Shown piece after piece: positions 35,331-43,877 of a DNA stretch of 64,000 nt. A program made the translations under genes and the position numbers. Source of the DNA: Dorea phocaeensis (GTDB lineage: Bacteria; Bacillota; Clostridia; Lachnospirales; Lachnospiraceae); the NCBI RefSeq assembly GCF_900240315.1, contig NZ_OEPZ01000003.1, positions 248,001-312,000 of the forward strand, in the 5' to 3' direction. Position 1 is the stretch's first letter, and each line of letters starts with the position of its first letter. The notes below the pieces were generated by a model. That model did not search any database. It had not been told where the DNA came from and saw only the letters and a list, made by a program, of their open reading frames with translations.

Positions 35331-37862
35331 ATGAATTATGGTAAGAAAAAAGCTTCTCAGAAGCAGAAAAAAATAACATCCAAAAAATCCATGCAGGGAA
35401 AACGTGTCGGTGTCCGACTCTTCAAAGCGCTGATACTTTGCGTCCTTGTACTTGGTGTTGTTGGAATGGTTGGTGCCGGCGTCTTTGCAAAAAAGATCCT
35501 GGACAACACTCCCGAGGTTTCCCCGGAAGATGTAAAACCAAAAGAATTTACAACCTTTGTCTATGCAGACGACGGAGCCACAGAAATTGAACGTTTCGTT
35601 GCTTCTGGTTCCAATCGTGTATACAAACCAATCGACCAAATCCCAAAGGATCTGCAGCACGCATTTGTAGCCATTGAGGACGAACGTTTTTACAAACACA
35701 ACGGTATTGATCTACAAGGTATCGCCCGTGCTGCAATTGTCGGCATTACTTCCGGTAATTTCTCCGAAGGTGCCAGTACATTAACCCAGCAGCTGATCAA
35801 GAATAATGTCTTCCCGAACTTTACGAAAGAAAAGACATTTTACGATCGGCTGGAGCGAAAACTTCAGGAACAGTTTATCGCACTTGAAATCGAAAAACAG
35901 ATGAGCAAGGATGAAATCCTGGAAAGCTATCTGAATACCATCAACCTTGGACAGAATTCCTTAGGCTGTCAGGCTGCCGCAAAACGTTACTTTGGTAAAG
36001 ATGTCAGCGAGCTGACCCTTTCAGAATGCGCAGTCATTGCCGGAATTACGCAGAATCCGACCGAATACAATCCGATTACCAATCCGGAATCCAACAAAAA
36101 ACGGCGTGAAAAGGTGCTGCGGAATATGCTGGATCAAAAATATATTGATCAGGCTGCCTATGACGAGGCTATTGCCGATGATGTCTATGCCAGAATTCAG
36201 ACTGTCAACAGTGCAACCACAGATAACTCTCCATATAGTTATTTTGTTGATGCATTATCCGACCAGGTAATTACGGATCTTGAGACACAGCTTGGATACA
36301 CAGAAACCCAGGCATACAATGCAGTTTACAGCGGCGGTTTAAGTATTATTTCTACGCAGAATCTTTCCATGCAGCAGATCTGCGACGAAGAAATGAACAA
36401 TGATGCAAACTACCCAGGATTAAAAGAATATGGCTTAGACTGTGCCATTACCGTTCGTCGAGCTGATGGAACAGTAGAAAACTACAGCTCCGGTCATATT
36501 AAACAATATGTAAAAAATGCTTACGGAAAAGAACAGGGTCTTCTCTACTCCAGCGAAGAAGAAGCGCGTGCCATGGTGGAAGAATGGAAAAGCACCATCG
36601 CCCAGGAGGGAGATACCTACGATGAAGTTATCAACGTTACTCCGCAGCCACAGGCCTCTGTAACTGTTATTGATCAGGCTACCGGCCAGATCAAAGCCAT
36701 GGTCGGCGGACGAGGCGTTAAGTCTACAAGTCTTGGTCTGAACCGAGCTTACAAAGGTTCACCAAGGCAGCCCGGATCCTGTTTCAAGATTTTAGCATCC
36801 TATGCTCCTGCTCTTGATTCTTGTGGAAAAGGACTTGCAACCATTATAAAGGACGAGCCTTACACCTTGAAAAATGGCCAGCAGCTTCGTAACGCGAATG
36901 GACGGTTTACGGGAAACCGAACTATCCGCGAAGCAATCACCTGGTCCATCAACACCTGCGCCGTAAAACTCAGTGATGAGATTACGCAGGAAGTGGGAAT
37001 GGAATACTGCGAAAATCTGGGAATTAGCACTTTGGTAAAAGAGAAAAACATCAATGGACAGATCTTCAGCGACCTGACCCAGACGCTTGCACTTGGTGGT
37101 CTGACAGATGGTGTCTATAACTATGAAATGTGTGCAGCCTTTGCAGCAATTGCAAACGGCGGAGTCTACAATACACCAACTTTATATACCAAGATCCTGG
37201 ATCACGACGGAAATGTTCTTTTGGAAGGCACAGGAGAATCCCGTCAGGCTCTCAAAGCAAGTACCGCTTATTTACTGACAAGCGCAATGGAGGACGTTGT
37301 AAACTCCGGTACCGGTACAGCCTGCAGAATTCCAAATATGCCCGTTGCCGGAAAAACAGGTACTACAACGAGCAATATTGACCTCTGGTTCTGTGGTTAC
37401 ACACCATATTATACCTGTGCTGTCTGGGGCGGATATGATGATAACAAGGAATGTGGTTACGATACCAACTTCCGTTTCCGATTATGGCAAAGTATTATGA
37501 GCCGTATCCATGCCGGACTGGAACCGAAGGATTTCACCATTCCTTCTACGATCAAACAAGAATCTGTATGTGCACTTACCGGTATGCTGGCCACCTCTAA
37601 ATGTCCGACAAAAACAGAACTATTTGCAACAGATTCTCCAACAAACAAAGCCTGCACAGGTCACGCTGGTTACAGTTACAACCATCCGACAGAGACGGAT
37701 GAAGATACCGACAGCGATACAGACGATGAGGATACAACACTTACGGATCCGAACACCGGTGATGCTACTACACCACCGACAGATCCAAATCCAACACCTC
37801 CGACAGAGCCTCAACCAGAACCGGAGCCGGAGCCTCAGCCGGAACCACAGCCAGGCGCCTGA
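35331..37862 (+). CDS. Class A penicillin-binding protein (glycosyltransferase/transpeptidase)
   Basis: Bifunctional peptidoglycan synthase of 843 residues. After a basic N-terminus comes one membrane helix (about 32-55). The GT51 domain follows, with EDERFYKHNGID and EGASTLTQQLIKN. The penicillin-binding domain has Ser483-xx-Lys486 (GSCFK), Ser539-Ile-Asn541 and Lys675-Thr-Gly677 (AGKTGTT). The last 80 residues are an acidic, Thr/Pro-rich tail with EP/QP repeats, probably crossing the wall. The start at 35331 has AAGGAGG nine bases upstream. It is a single-gene unit ending in a bidirectional terminator. It supplies the peptidoglycan that the window's transpeptidase and peptidase act on. Confidence 0.97.
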   Translation: MNYGKKKASQKQKKITSKKSMQGKRVGVRLFKALILCVLVLGVVGMVGAGVFAKKILDNTPEVSPEDVKPKEFTTFVYADDGATEIERFVASGSNRVYKPIDQIPKDLQHAFVAIEDERFYKHNGIDLQGIARAAIVGITSGNFSEGASTLTQQLIKNNVFPNFTKEKTFYDRLERKLQEQFIALEIEKQMSKDEILESYLNTINLGQNSLGCQAAAKRYFGKDVSELTLSECAVIAGITQNPTEYNPITNPESNKKRREKVLRNMLDQKYIDQAAYDEAIADDVYARIQTVNSATTDNSPYSYFVDALSDQVITDLETQLGYTETQAYNAVYSGGLSIISTQNLSMQQICDEEMNNDANYPGLKEYGLDCAITVRRADGTVENYSSGHIKQYVKNAYGKEQGLLYSSEEEARAMVEEWKSTIAQEGDTYDEVINVTPQPQASVTVIDQATGQIKAMVGGRGVKSTSLGLNRAYKGSPRQPGSCFKILASYAPALDSCGKGLATIIKDEPYTLKNGQQLRNANGRFTGNRTIREAITWSINTCAVKLSDEITQEVGMEYCENLGISTLVKEKNINGQIFSDLTQTLALGGLTDGVYNYEMCAAFAAIANGGVYNTPTLYTKILDHDGNVLLEGTGESRQALKASTAYLLTSAMEDVVNSGTGTACRIPNMPVAGKTGTTTSNIDLWFCGYTPYYTCAVWGGYDDNKECGYDTNFRFRLWQSIMSRIHAGLEPKDFTIPSTIKQESVCALTGMLATSKCPTKTELFATDSPTNKACTGHAGYSYNHPTETDEDTDSDTDDEDTTLTDPNTGDATTPPTDPNPTPPTEPQPEPEPEPQPEPQPGA

Positions 37863-37888
37863 CGAATATCATTAGTTTTTACTGAGCA

Positions 37889-37945
37889 ATAAAAATACAC
37901 CCTATCCAAACAGATAATTTTCTGCCTGGAAGGGTGTATTTTTAT
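37889..37945. terminator. Bidirectional terminator between the PBP and a convergent small gene
   Basis: A 15-bp perfect inverted repeat, ATAAAAATACACCCT (37889-37903) with AGGGTGTATTTTTAT (37931-37945). The loop contains a second small stem (CAGA/TCTG). A and T tails on both sides let it work in both directions. Its right arm includes the stop codon of the minus-strand gene. Confidence 0.88.
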
Positions 37946-38325
37946 AAGGCAATCCCCGGATGCAGTTCTTCCAATATTTCCCCTAACTGCTGCCTTCCTC
38001 TTTTGTCTGGTACATTTCCGAAAAACTCTTCTATCCATTTTTGTTGTCGATCTTCTTCCCTTTCCCTGAAAAACTCCGAAACCAAAACGCCGTTTTCCTC
38101 TCCATCCATCTCCCTACTTTGAACTTCTTGCAATTCTCTTTCAAACTCCTGCGCATATTGGTTCCACAGTTTGAAACTATACGCATCAAATCCCAAAAAC
38201 TCCGTGAGATAAACCAGTCGCTCGAACTCCCCAAACGTCATCCTGCGCTGCCCCATCAGAAGTTCCCGGTCCTTTTTTCCACAAAAAAGCAAAAACGCAA
38301 AATATTCCACCTCCTGCTGATGCAT
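37942..38325 (-). CDS. Small cytoplasmic protein of unknown function
   Basis: A 127-residue protein, rich in Glu, Arg and Gln, with no membrane segment and likely all-helical. No family was recognised. Notable segments are YFAFLLFCGKKDRELL, FERLVYLTEFLGFDAY and REREEDRQQKWIEEFF. The longest frame starts at 38349; the ATG at 38325 has AAAGGTG six bases upstream and is preferred. It converges with the penicillin-binding protein and shares its terminator, which overlaps its own stop codon. Coding is supported by the ribosome site and by the terminator position, not by a known family. Confidence 0.6.
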   Translation of the reverse strand: MHQQEVEYFAFLLFCGKKDRELLMGQRRMTFGEFERLVYLTEFLGFDAYSFKLWNQYAQEFERELQEVQSREMDGEENGVLVSEFFREREEDRQQKWIEEFFGNVPDKRGRQQLGEILEELHPGIAL

Positions 38326-38532
38326 AATCATCACCTTTCTTTGTCTCACTTTTACAACCGATTTTATTCCTAATTCTCCACAAAATCAATAGAAAATCCT
38401 AAAAATCAATACGTTTCCATTTATTCGTTCTATCTATATATCCTTTCGATTATTCAAAAAAGCAATTAGACTTTCCTATCTTTCCCGCTATATACTTATT
38501 TTATTAATATCTACGATCTATAAGGAGAAACT

Positions 38533-39663
38533 ATGACTTACGAAGAACTGAAAAAAGAAATGGAAAAATATCCAGACACCATGAATAACATGGAACGGAT
38601 GAAACTTTACGCTGCGGGCATGGAAGTTGACCGTATTCCTTTTTCCCTCGCCGGAAACGACAGCTATGCCAGCGTCTATGGCTATACCCAAAAAGAATAT
38701 CGAGAATCTCTGGATCTTCAATTTGATGTGGCAAACCGTGCAAAAGAAGACTTCTGCGGAAGCGGAATGTTTGCTTCCACTTCGCTAAACTTACGCGGTG
38801 TCGGCGAAGCTTTAGGATCAAAGGCTGTCTATCCAGATAACGACTTTGATCACCTGACAGACTTTATTTTAAAAGATTATTCCCAGTTAGATCAGCTCGT
38901 ATTCGATCCAGAAACCAATCCATTTCTGCAGAAAAAAATCAGAACGGCCAAAGAAATACTAAACCGCCAAGGCGGAAAAGGCATGGTCATTACCGGAGGC
39001 GCCGGTCCTATGACAACAGCAATCTCTATTCGTGATGCTAACGATTTTATGCGCGACTTGGTAAAAGATCCCGAAAATGCAAAGCGACTGTTAGATTTTT
39101 CTGTAGACTGTACCTTAAAATGGATTCGCTATAATAAAGAACAATTTGATTCCATTGCGGTTTCTCTCGCAGATCCTGCAACAAGCACGAATCTGTTAAG
39201 CCCCAAACTCTATCAGAAATTTTCTAAGCCTGCCACCCATAAACTACTGCAGGGGATCAAGGAAATTACCGGTTCCATCCCAGGAATTCATATCTGCGGT
39301 CGTTCCAAAAGACTTTGGCCCGATCTAATCGACCTTGGTTTTCCATCCTTCAGTGTAGATAACTGCGAAGACCTCTCTGAGCTGAAAGAAACTGTTGGAA
39401 ATTACATGAAAATTTCCGGTAATGTTCCTCCGGTCTCTGTACTGAAAAACGGAACCATCGACGACGTAATTGCCTCCGTAATTGACTGTCTAAAAAAAGG
39501 CAGTGATAATCCCATGGGCTTTAGCCTAGCCATTGGATGTCAGGTACCTATTGGAACTCCACGCGAAAATCTGGAAGCATATATTTACGCCGCTAGACGG
39601 TATGGACGAGGTGCAAAAAAAGGGCATCTCTGCCGCGGTTTGTACGAGGAAGGACTCGTTTAA
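38533..39663 (+). CDS. Uroporphyrinogen-decarboxylase-family methyltransferase-like protein
   Basis: A 376-residue TIM-barrel protein of the UroD/MtaA group, whose anaerobe members move methyl groups between corrinoid proteins and tetrahydrofolate or thiols. It retains the zinc-ligand style residues: HICG near residue 256 and GCQVPIGTP near the end. GGAGPMTTAISIRD in the middle is also typical. The heme-pathway UroD signature for uroporphyrinogen binding is not apparent. AAGGAG lies before the start. No corrinoid protein, activase or partner methyltransferase is next to it, so the substrate is unknown. The 180 bp upstream is AT-rich and shows no clear promoter or riboswitch. Confidence 0.82.
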   Translation: MTYEELKKEMEKYPDTMNNMERMKLYAAGMEVDRIPFSLAGNDSYASVYGYTQKEYRESLDLQFDVANRAKEDFCGSGMFASTSLNLRGVGEALGSKAVYPDNDFDHLTDFILKDYSQLDQLVFDPETNPFLQKKIRTAKEILNRQGGKGMVITGGAGPMTTAISIRDANDFMRDLVKDPENAKRLLDFSVDCTLKWIRYNKEQFDSIAVSLADPATSTNLLSPKLYQKFSKPATHKLLQGIKEITGSIPGIHICGRSKRLWPDLIDLGFPSFSVDNCEDLSELKETVGNYMKISGNVPPVSVLKNGTIDDVIASVIDCLKKGSDNPMGFSLAIGCQVPIGTPRENLEAYIYAARRYGRGAKKGHLCRGLYEEGLV

Positions 39664-39703
39664 TAATTGTCGTACTCTATCTCCAAACATTTACAAAAAA
39701 AGA

Positions 39704-39750
39704 AGGCCATTTCCGTCTGAGCATTAAATTCACTCATCAGGAAATGGCCT
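39704..39750 (-). terminator. Terminator after the DUF368 gene
   Basis: Perfect 11-bp stem AGGCCATTTCC (39704-39714) with GGAAATGGCCT (39740-39750). On the minus strand it is followed by TTCTTTTTTTG. It sits 38 bases after the DUF368 stop codon and also blocks read-through into the convergent UroD-family gene. Confidence 0.87.
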
Positions 39751-39787
39751 ATCAAACCAGTTTATTCTAGGTTTCTAGATCTTTAAC

Positions 39788-40636
39788 CTACTCTTTTCCA
39801 AGCTTTCCTGCCACAATCCATCCAATTGCAAATGTAACCGCTCCTGTCAGAATTGCCACGATGGAAAATCCGGACCAGTCTGTCTTCCAAAGGATCGCAA
39901 TCGGTGATGCTACAATCAGTCCGACAATCGCCCAATATGCATGAGTTTCTGCACGTTCAAAGATAAACTCAATAATCTTGGCGATCAGGAAGATTCCAAT
40001 TACCACGCCAATTCCAAAAGGAATCAACACTAGCATATTGTCCATAATTCTTCCCATATCAAACGCTGTAAGAGCATCCACCGTATCATTGATACACTCT
40101 AAAATCGTATTGTAATATCCAAGAATCATCAGCATCATAGAACCGCTGACACCCGGAACCACCATAGTTGCTGCCGCAATCACGCCAACCCCGAACAATT
40201 TAATGACATTGATCAGGCTGAAACTTACGTCCGCTGCTACGCCTTCTGTCTCTCCCATAAGTGCCATTGCAACAACGATGGCAAAAAATACGAGGAACGC
40301 AACAATCATTCCCGGCTTTACTTTCTTTCCCTTCACATGTGTGCATATGAACGGAAGACTTCCAACGATCAGCCCGCAGAACAAGAGATTGGTCTGAATC
40401 GGAAACATTTCAAAACAGAATTCCAAAATCCTTGCCACTATCACCAGCGCTGCCCCAACACCGACAAAAATCGGAATCAGGAAACGAAGGCTTTCCTTAA
40501 ATTCTTTCCTTAAATGGGTAATGGAATGAATCAGCTTATCATAGATTCCCATGGCAACCATCATCGTGCCGCCGCTGACTCCGGGAATAATATTTGCCAC
40601 GCCAATGACAATTCCCTGCAAAAACTTCTTTAACAT
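39788..40636 (-). CDS. DUF368 membrane protein, undecaprenyl-phosphate translocase family (PopT)
   Basis: A 282-residue protein with about eight hydrophobic segments and two copies of the family repeat signature: NIIPGVSGGTMMVAMGIYD at residues 15-33 and VVPGVSGSMMLMILGYYN in the middle. DUF368 members were recently shown to return undecaprenyl phosphate, the lipid carrier for wall and teichoic acid, across the membrane. That is published family knowledge, not visible here. AAGGAG lies before the start. It is the last gene of a long minus-strand run, 11 bp after hisC-like, and ends at a terminator. Confidence 0.9.
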   Translation of the reverse strand: MLKKFLQGIVIGVANIIPGVSGGTMMVAMGIYDKLIHSITHLRKEFKESLRFLIPIFVGVGAALVIVARILEFCFEMFPIQTNLLFCGLIVGSLPFICTHVKGKKVKPGMIVAFLVFFAIVVAMALMGETEGVAADVSFSLINVIKLFGVGVIAAATMVVPGVSGSMMLMILGYYNTILECINDTVDALTAFDMGRIMDNMLVLIPFGIGVVIGIFLIAKIIEFIFERAETHAYWAIVGLIVASPIAILWKTDWSGFSIVAILTGAVTFAIGWIVAGKLGKE

Positions 40637-40647
40637 AAATCTCTCCT

Positions 40648-41703
40648 TTATTTCTTCATATAATCTTTCAAAAATGCAACGAACGCTTCCATCTCTTCTC
40701 TCGTTCCAATCGTAACTCGTAGGTATTGTTCAATCCTCTTACTATTCCAATGCCGCACATAGATGTCATGTGCTTTCAACGCCTCAAACAACTCCTGGGC
40801 ATCGTATTCCTGGTGGGTGATAAATAGGAAATTCGCGCCAGAATCGGTCATCTGAAATCCCAGCTTTCTTAATTCCCCTGCCGTCCATGTCCGGGTTTCT
40901 ATTAATTTGCGAATGCATTCCTCAAAATATGCCCGGTCTTTCAACGCCTCCACACCGCAGATCAAAGACGTCTGATTCATCGTGTAGGAATTAAAAGAAT
41001 ACTTAGCATCATTCAGATACCGGATCAACAAAGGATTACTAATCGCATATCCAATCCGCATTCCTGCCATAGAACGCGCTTTGGAGAAGGTCTGAACTAC
41101 AATCAAATTATCATATCTGTCAATCAATTCCAGCGCAGAACGCCCTGCGAAATCCACATATGCCTCATCCACAATAACAATGACATCCTGATTACGGCGG
41201 ATAATCTCCTCCACCGTGTCCAAGCTTTCATAAATGGCCGTCGGCGCATTAGGATTCGGGAAAATAATACCGCCATTTTCCTGAAAATAGTCTTCCTTCA
41301 CCAGTCGGAAATTTTCATCAAGTTCAGGACAACTATAAGGAATCCGATACAAATCCGCCCACACCTTATAAAAGGAATAGGTAATGTCCGGGAACAAAAT
41401 CGGCTTTTCTGAATTAAAAAATGTCAGAAAGCACATAGCCAGAACATCATCCGAACCAACCCCTACAAATACCTGATCCTCCGCCACACCATAAAACTCT
41501 GCCAATTCTTTGACCAGTCCTGAACAAGCAGGATCCGGATATCTGCGGAATGCGTCAGTATCCATCCCACGCAGTACTTTGGCAACATTAGGCGCCGGAG
41601 GATAGGGATTCTCATTCGTATTCAGCTTCATTACTTTGCGCTGCGGCTGCTCCCCTGGCACATAAGGTTCTACTTTCCGAATATTTTTTTCAAATGCTTT
41701 CAT
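40648..41703 (-). CDS. hisC: Histidinol-phosphate aminotransferase (HisC-like)
   Basis: PLP enzyme of aminotransferase class I/II, 351 residues. It has the N-terminal LNTNENPYPP, the helix FVGVGSDDVLAM, IFPNPNAPTAIYES, VIVDEAYVDFAG and the PLP lysine in QTFSKARSMAGMRIGY. These fit HisC, which makes histidinol phosphate. No other his gene is near, so in this place it may act on another amino acid. The longest frame starts at 41802, inside the upstream aminotransferase. The ATG at 41703, with GAGGATGG upstream, is the start. Confidence 0.9.
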   Translation of the reverse strand: MKAFEKNIRKVEPYVPGEQPQRKVMKLNTNENPYPPAPNVAKVLRGMDTDAFRRYPDPACSGLVKELAEFYGVAEDQVFVGVGSDDVLAMCFLTFFNSEKPILFPDITYSFYKVWADLYRIPYSCPELDENFRLVKEDYFQENGGIIFPNPNAPTAIYESLDTVEEIIRRNQDVIVIVDEAYVDFAGRSALELIDRYDNLIVVQTFSKARSMAGMRIGYAISNPLLIRYLNDAKYSFNSYTMNQTSLICGVEALKDRAYFEECIRKLIETRTWTAGELRKLGFQMTDSGANFLFITHQEYDAQELFEALKAHDIYVRHWNSKRIEQYLRVTIGTREEMEAFVAFLKDYMKK

Positions 41704-41725
41704 AATCCATCCTCTTCTATGTATG

Positions 41726-42913
41726 TTAGAAATACTCTTTCGCCAATTCCTTAAACTTTGGAAGGGCATTGACAATCGTCTCATAGGATACACAGTATGC
41801 AAGTCTTACATATCCCGGACACGCAAAAGAGCTTCCTGGTACCATCAAAATATTGTACTTTTTGCCTGCCTCACAGAATGCCTTTTCATCTTCTACCGGG
41901 GATTTTACAAACAGGTAGAATGCACCTTCTGGTTTGATACATTCAAATCCGCAGTCCCGAAGTCCAGCGTAAAGAGTCTCTCTGTTACGGTCATAATAAG
42001 AAATATCTGTCTTTTCATTCAGACATTTTGCAACCACCTTCTGCTGCAGCGTTGGCGCATTGACAAAGCCTAAGATCCTAGTTGCCACATTTGCCGCCGA
42101 CCGAAGGTCTTCACTGTCTGCCACCTCATCTGGAATTACCAGATAGCCGATTCGTTCTCCCGGAAGGGACAATGATTTACTGTAAGAATATCCTACGACT
42201 GTGTTCGCATAATACTTAGTCAGATACGGAACTTCCACACCATCATATACCAGCTCCCGATACGGCTCATCAGAAATCAGATAGATTTCTGTTCCATATT
42301 CCTTCTGCTTTGCTTCCATAATTGCCGCCATCTTCTGAATGGTCTCTTCTGAATACACTACGCCTGTTGGATTATTTGGTGTATTTACGATCACCGCCTT
42401 GGTCTTTGGCGTAATCTTCTGCTCAAATTCATTAAGCTTCGGCTGGAAAGTATCTGTATCCGGTGAAATCTCCACCAGCACACCATCGTAGTTGCTGGTG
42501 TAAGAGCGGTATTCGCCGAAATAAGGAGCAAATACAATGACTTCATCACCCGGATTGATCAGACTCTTTAAAATCACATTTAAGCCGCCTGCCGCACCTA
42601 CCGTCATTACAATATTCTTCCCTTCAAATGATGTCCCAAAACGATCATTTAAGGACGTTACAACGGCTTCTCTGACATCTGCATATCCACTGTTACTATT
42701 GGTATATCCATGAAGCACAACCGGATCGCTTCCCTCCAGTAATTCAAAGATTGCTTTTTTTACTGCCTCCGGCGCCGGTACATTCGGATTCCCCAGGCTG
42801 AAATCAAAAACATTTTCTGCCCCGTAAATTCCCGCAAGACGGTTTCCTTCTTCAAACATCGCTCGGATTGCAGAACTATTTGCTACCATATGTTTCATTT
42901 TCTTTGCTATCAT
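41726..42913 (-). CDS. PLP-dependent aminotransferase, class I (AspC-like fold)
   Basis: A 395-residue aminotransferase. It has DFSLGNPNVPAP near the N-terminus, TVGAAGGLNVILKS, NTPNNPTGVVYS, the Asp in LISDEPYRELVYD, the PLP lysine in GYSYSKSLSLPGERIGY and RLAYCVS near the end. The substrate cannot be read; the fold suits aspartate, alanine or aromatic transamination. AAGGAGG lies 11 bases before ATG 42913. It stands 22 bp upstream of the HisC-like gene, so the two aminotransferases form a pair. Confidence 0.9.
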   Translation of the reverse strand: MIAKKMKHMVANSSAIRAMFEEGNRLAGIYGAENVFDFSLGNPNVPAPEAVKKAIFELLEGSDPVVLHGYTNSNSGYADVREAVVTSLNDRFGTSFEGKNIVMTVGAAGGLNVILKSLINPGDEVIVFAPYFGEYRSYTSNYDGVLVEISPDTDTFQPKLNEFEQKITPKTKAVIVNTPNNPTGVVYSEETIQKMAAIMEAKQKEYGTEIYLISDEPYRELVYDGVEVPYLTKYYANTVVGYSYSKSLSLPGERIGYLVIPDEVADSEDLRSAANVATRILGFVNAPTLQQKVVAKCLNEKTDISYYDRNRETLYAGLRDCGFECIKPEGAFYLFVKSPVEDEKAFCEAGKKYNILMVPGSSFACPGYVRLAYCVSYETIVNALPKFKELAKEYF

Positions 42914-42970
42914 ATGCGTATTTCCTCCTTCTTTTTCTCTGTATCGATTATCAAAATGCTTCTTTATGTT

Positions 42971-43876
42971 CTACTTACGCTCTGTAACAGCGCCTTTTTC
43001 CACTAAGAATACCGGACGATAGGAAAGCTTTGCCTTCCGAAGTCCTTCTGCCCCGGTATCCTCCTCCCGGTTCACGTACTGGTAATTCTGGCACTCATGT
43101 TCCACGAACTGCTGATTGATCATTGGGTAGGCCCCCTGAATATCTGCATATGCCTTCTCAATATGAACTACAAAGGTATCAGAGCAGACCGGTTCTCCCA
43201 GCGTAAAGGCCACGACTTCTCCGTCTACTCTAAGAACTCCGCCTTTTAGCTCCAGCTCTTCAAATAAGCGCAGAGCATTTAAGGTTACACAGATTTCACC
43301 ACGTTTTTCCGGATCCTCTTCACATCCATTCTCATTTCTCCAGCGAAGCGCCATTTGGAAACAGTCTTCCAGATTATCCTTTGTCATGCTTTCATAAACC
43401 CAACGCCCCTCATAATTAGCCTTGAACTTGTTGATATGATTTCGCTTTCCATGAAGCTTTTTCCCAGACAACGTAGCAAGCTTCTCGGCTTCATAGACGT
43501 AATCTGCCAGATCTCTGTTATATTCAATCTGGAAGCGCCCCGGATACCATTCTTCCAACTGCGCAAACTGATCCGGCGTTACATTGTACATAGAAAATGG
43601 ACACCCATGCTCTTTGCTGTATTCCATCAGTATTTCCAGAACTTTTTTAACCTTATCCGGTTCTCCTGCCGGATAAGCAAATGAAAGATGCTCTTCATTC
43701 TCGCTTTTAAAAACCAGAACGTCTTCGATCACTGCCCATTTCACCGGGTACTGTCTGGACCAGAGATAAACATTAACGAACGTCCGCTCACAGCTTCGAC
43801 TGGTATGATGATTCAGATATTCTGATATCATTTCTTTATCTTCTAATTCTGCGCGTTTAAACTGTATTTTTTCCAT
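42971..43876 (-). CDS. DUF2156 protein (phosphatidylglycerol lysyltransferase C-terminal-like)
   Basis: A 301-residue soluble protein with two GNAT-like halves, matching the DUF2156/LPG-synthase C-terminal family. Visible features are SRSCERTFVNVYLWSRQY, LHGKRNHINKFKANY, HIEKAYADIQGAYPMINQQF and NREEDTGAEGLRKAKLSYRP at the end. Without the membrane part of MprF it is not the lipid enzyme itself; aminoacyl-tRNA-dependent transfer is possible but unproven. Its ATG lies 1 bp after the stop of the upstream nucleotidase gene, indicating coupling. Confidence 0.85.
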   Translation of the reverse strand: MEKIQFKRAELEDKEMISEYLNHHTSRSCERTFVNVYLWSRQYPVKWAVIEDVLVFKSENEEHLSFAYPAGEPDKVKKVLEILMEYSKEHGCPFSMYNVTPDQFAQLEEWYPGRFQIEYNRDLADYVYEAEKLATLSGKKLHGKRNHINKFKANYEGRWVYESMTKDNLEDCFQMALRWRNENGCEEDPEKRGEICVTLNALRLFEELELKGGVLRVDGEVVAFTLGEPVCSDTFVVHIEKAYADIQGAYPMINQQFVEHECQNYQYVNREEDTGAEGLRKAKLSYRPVFLVEKGAVTERK

Positions 43877-43877
43877 A

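Noticed and set aside
38350-38532. Riboswitch upstream of the UroD-family gene
   Set aside because: The stretch is AT-rich, but no cobalamin or SAM riboswitch core was found by eye.
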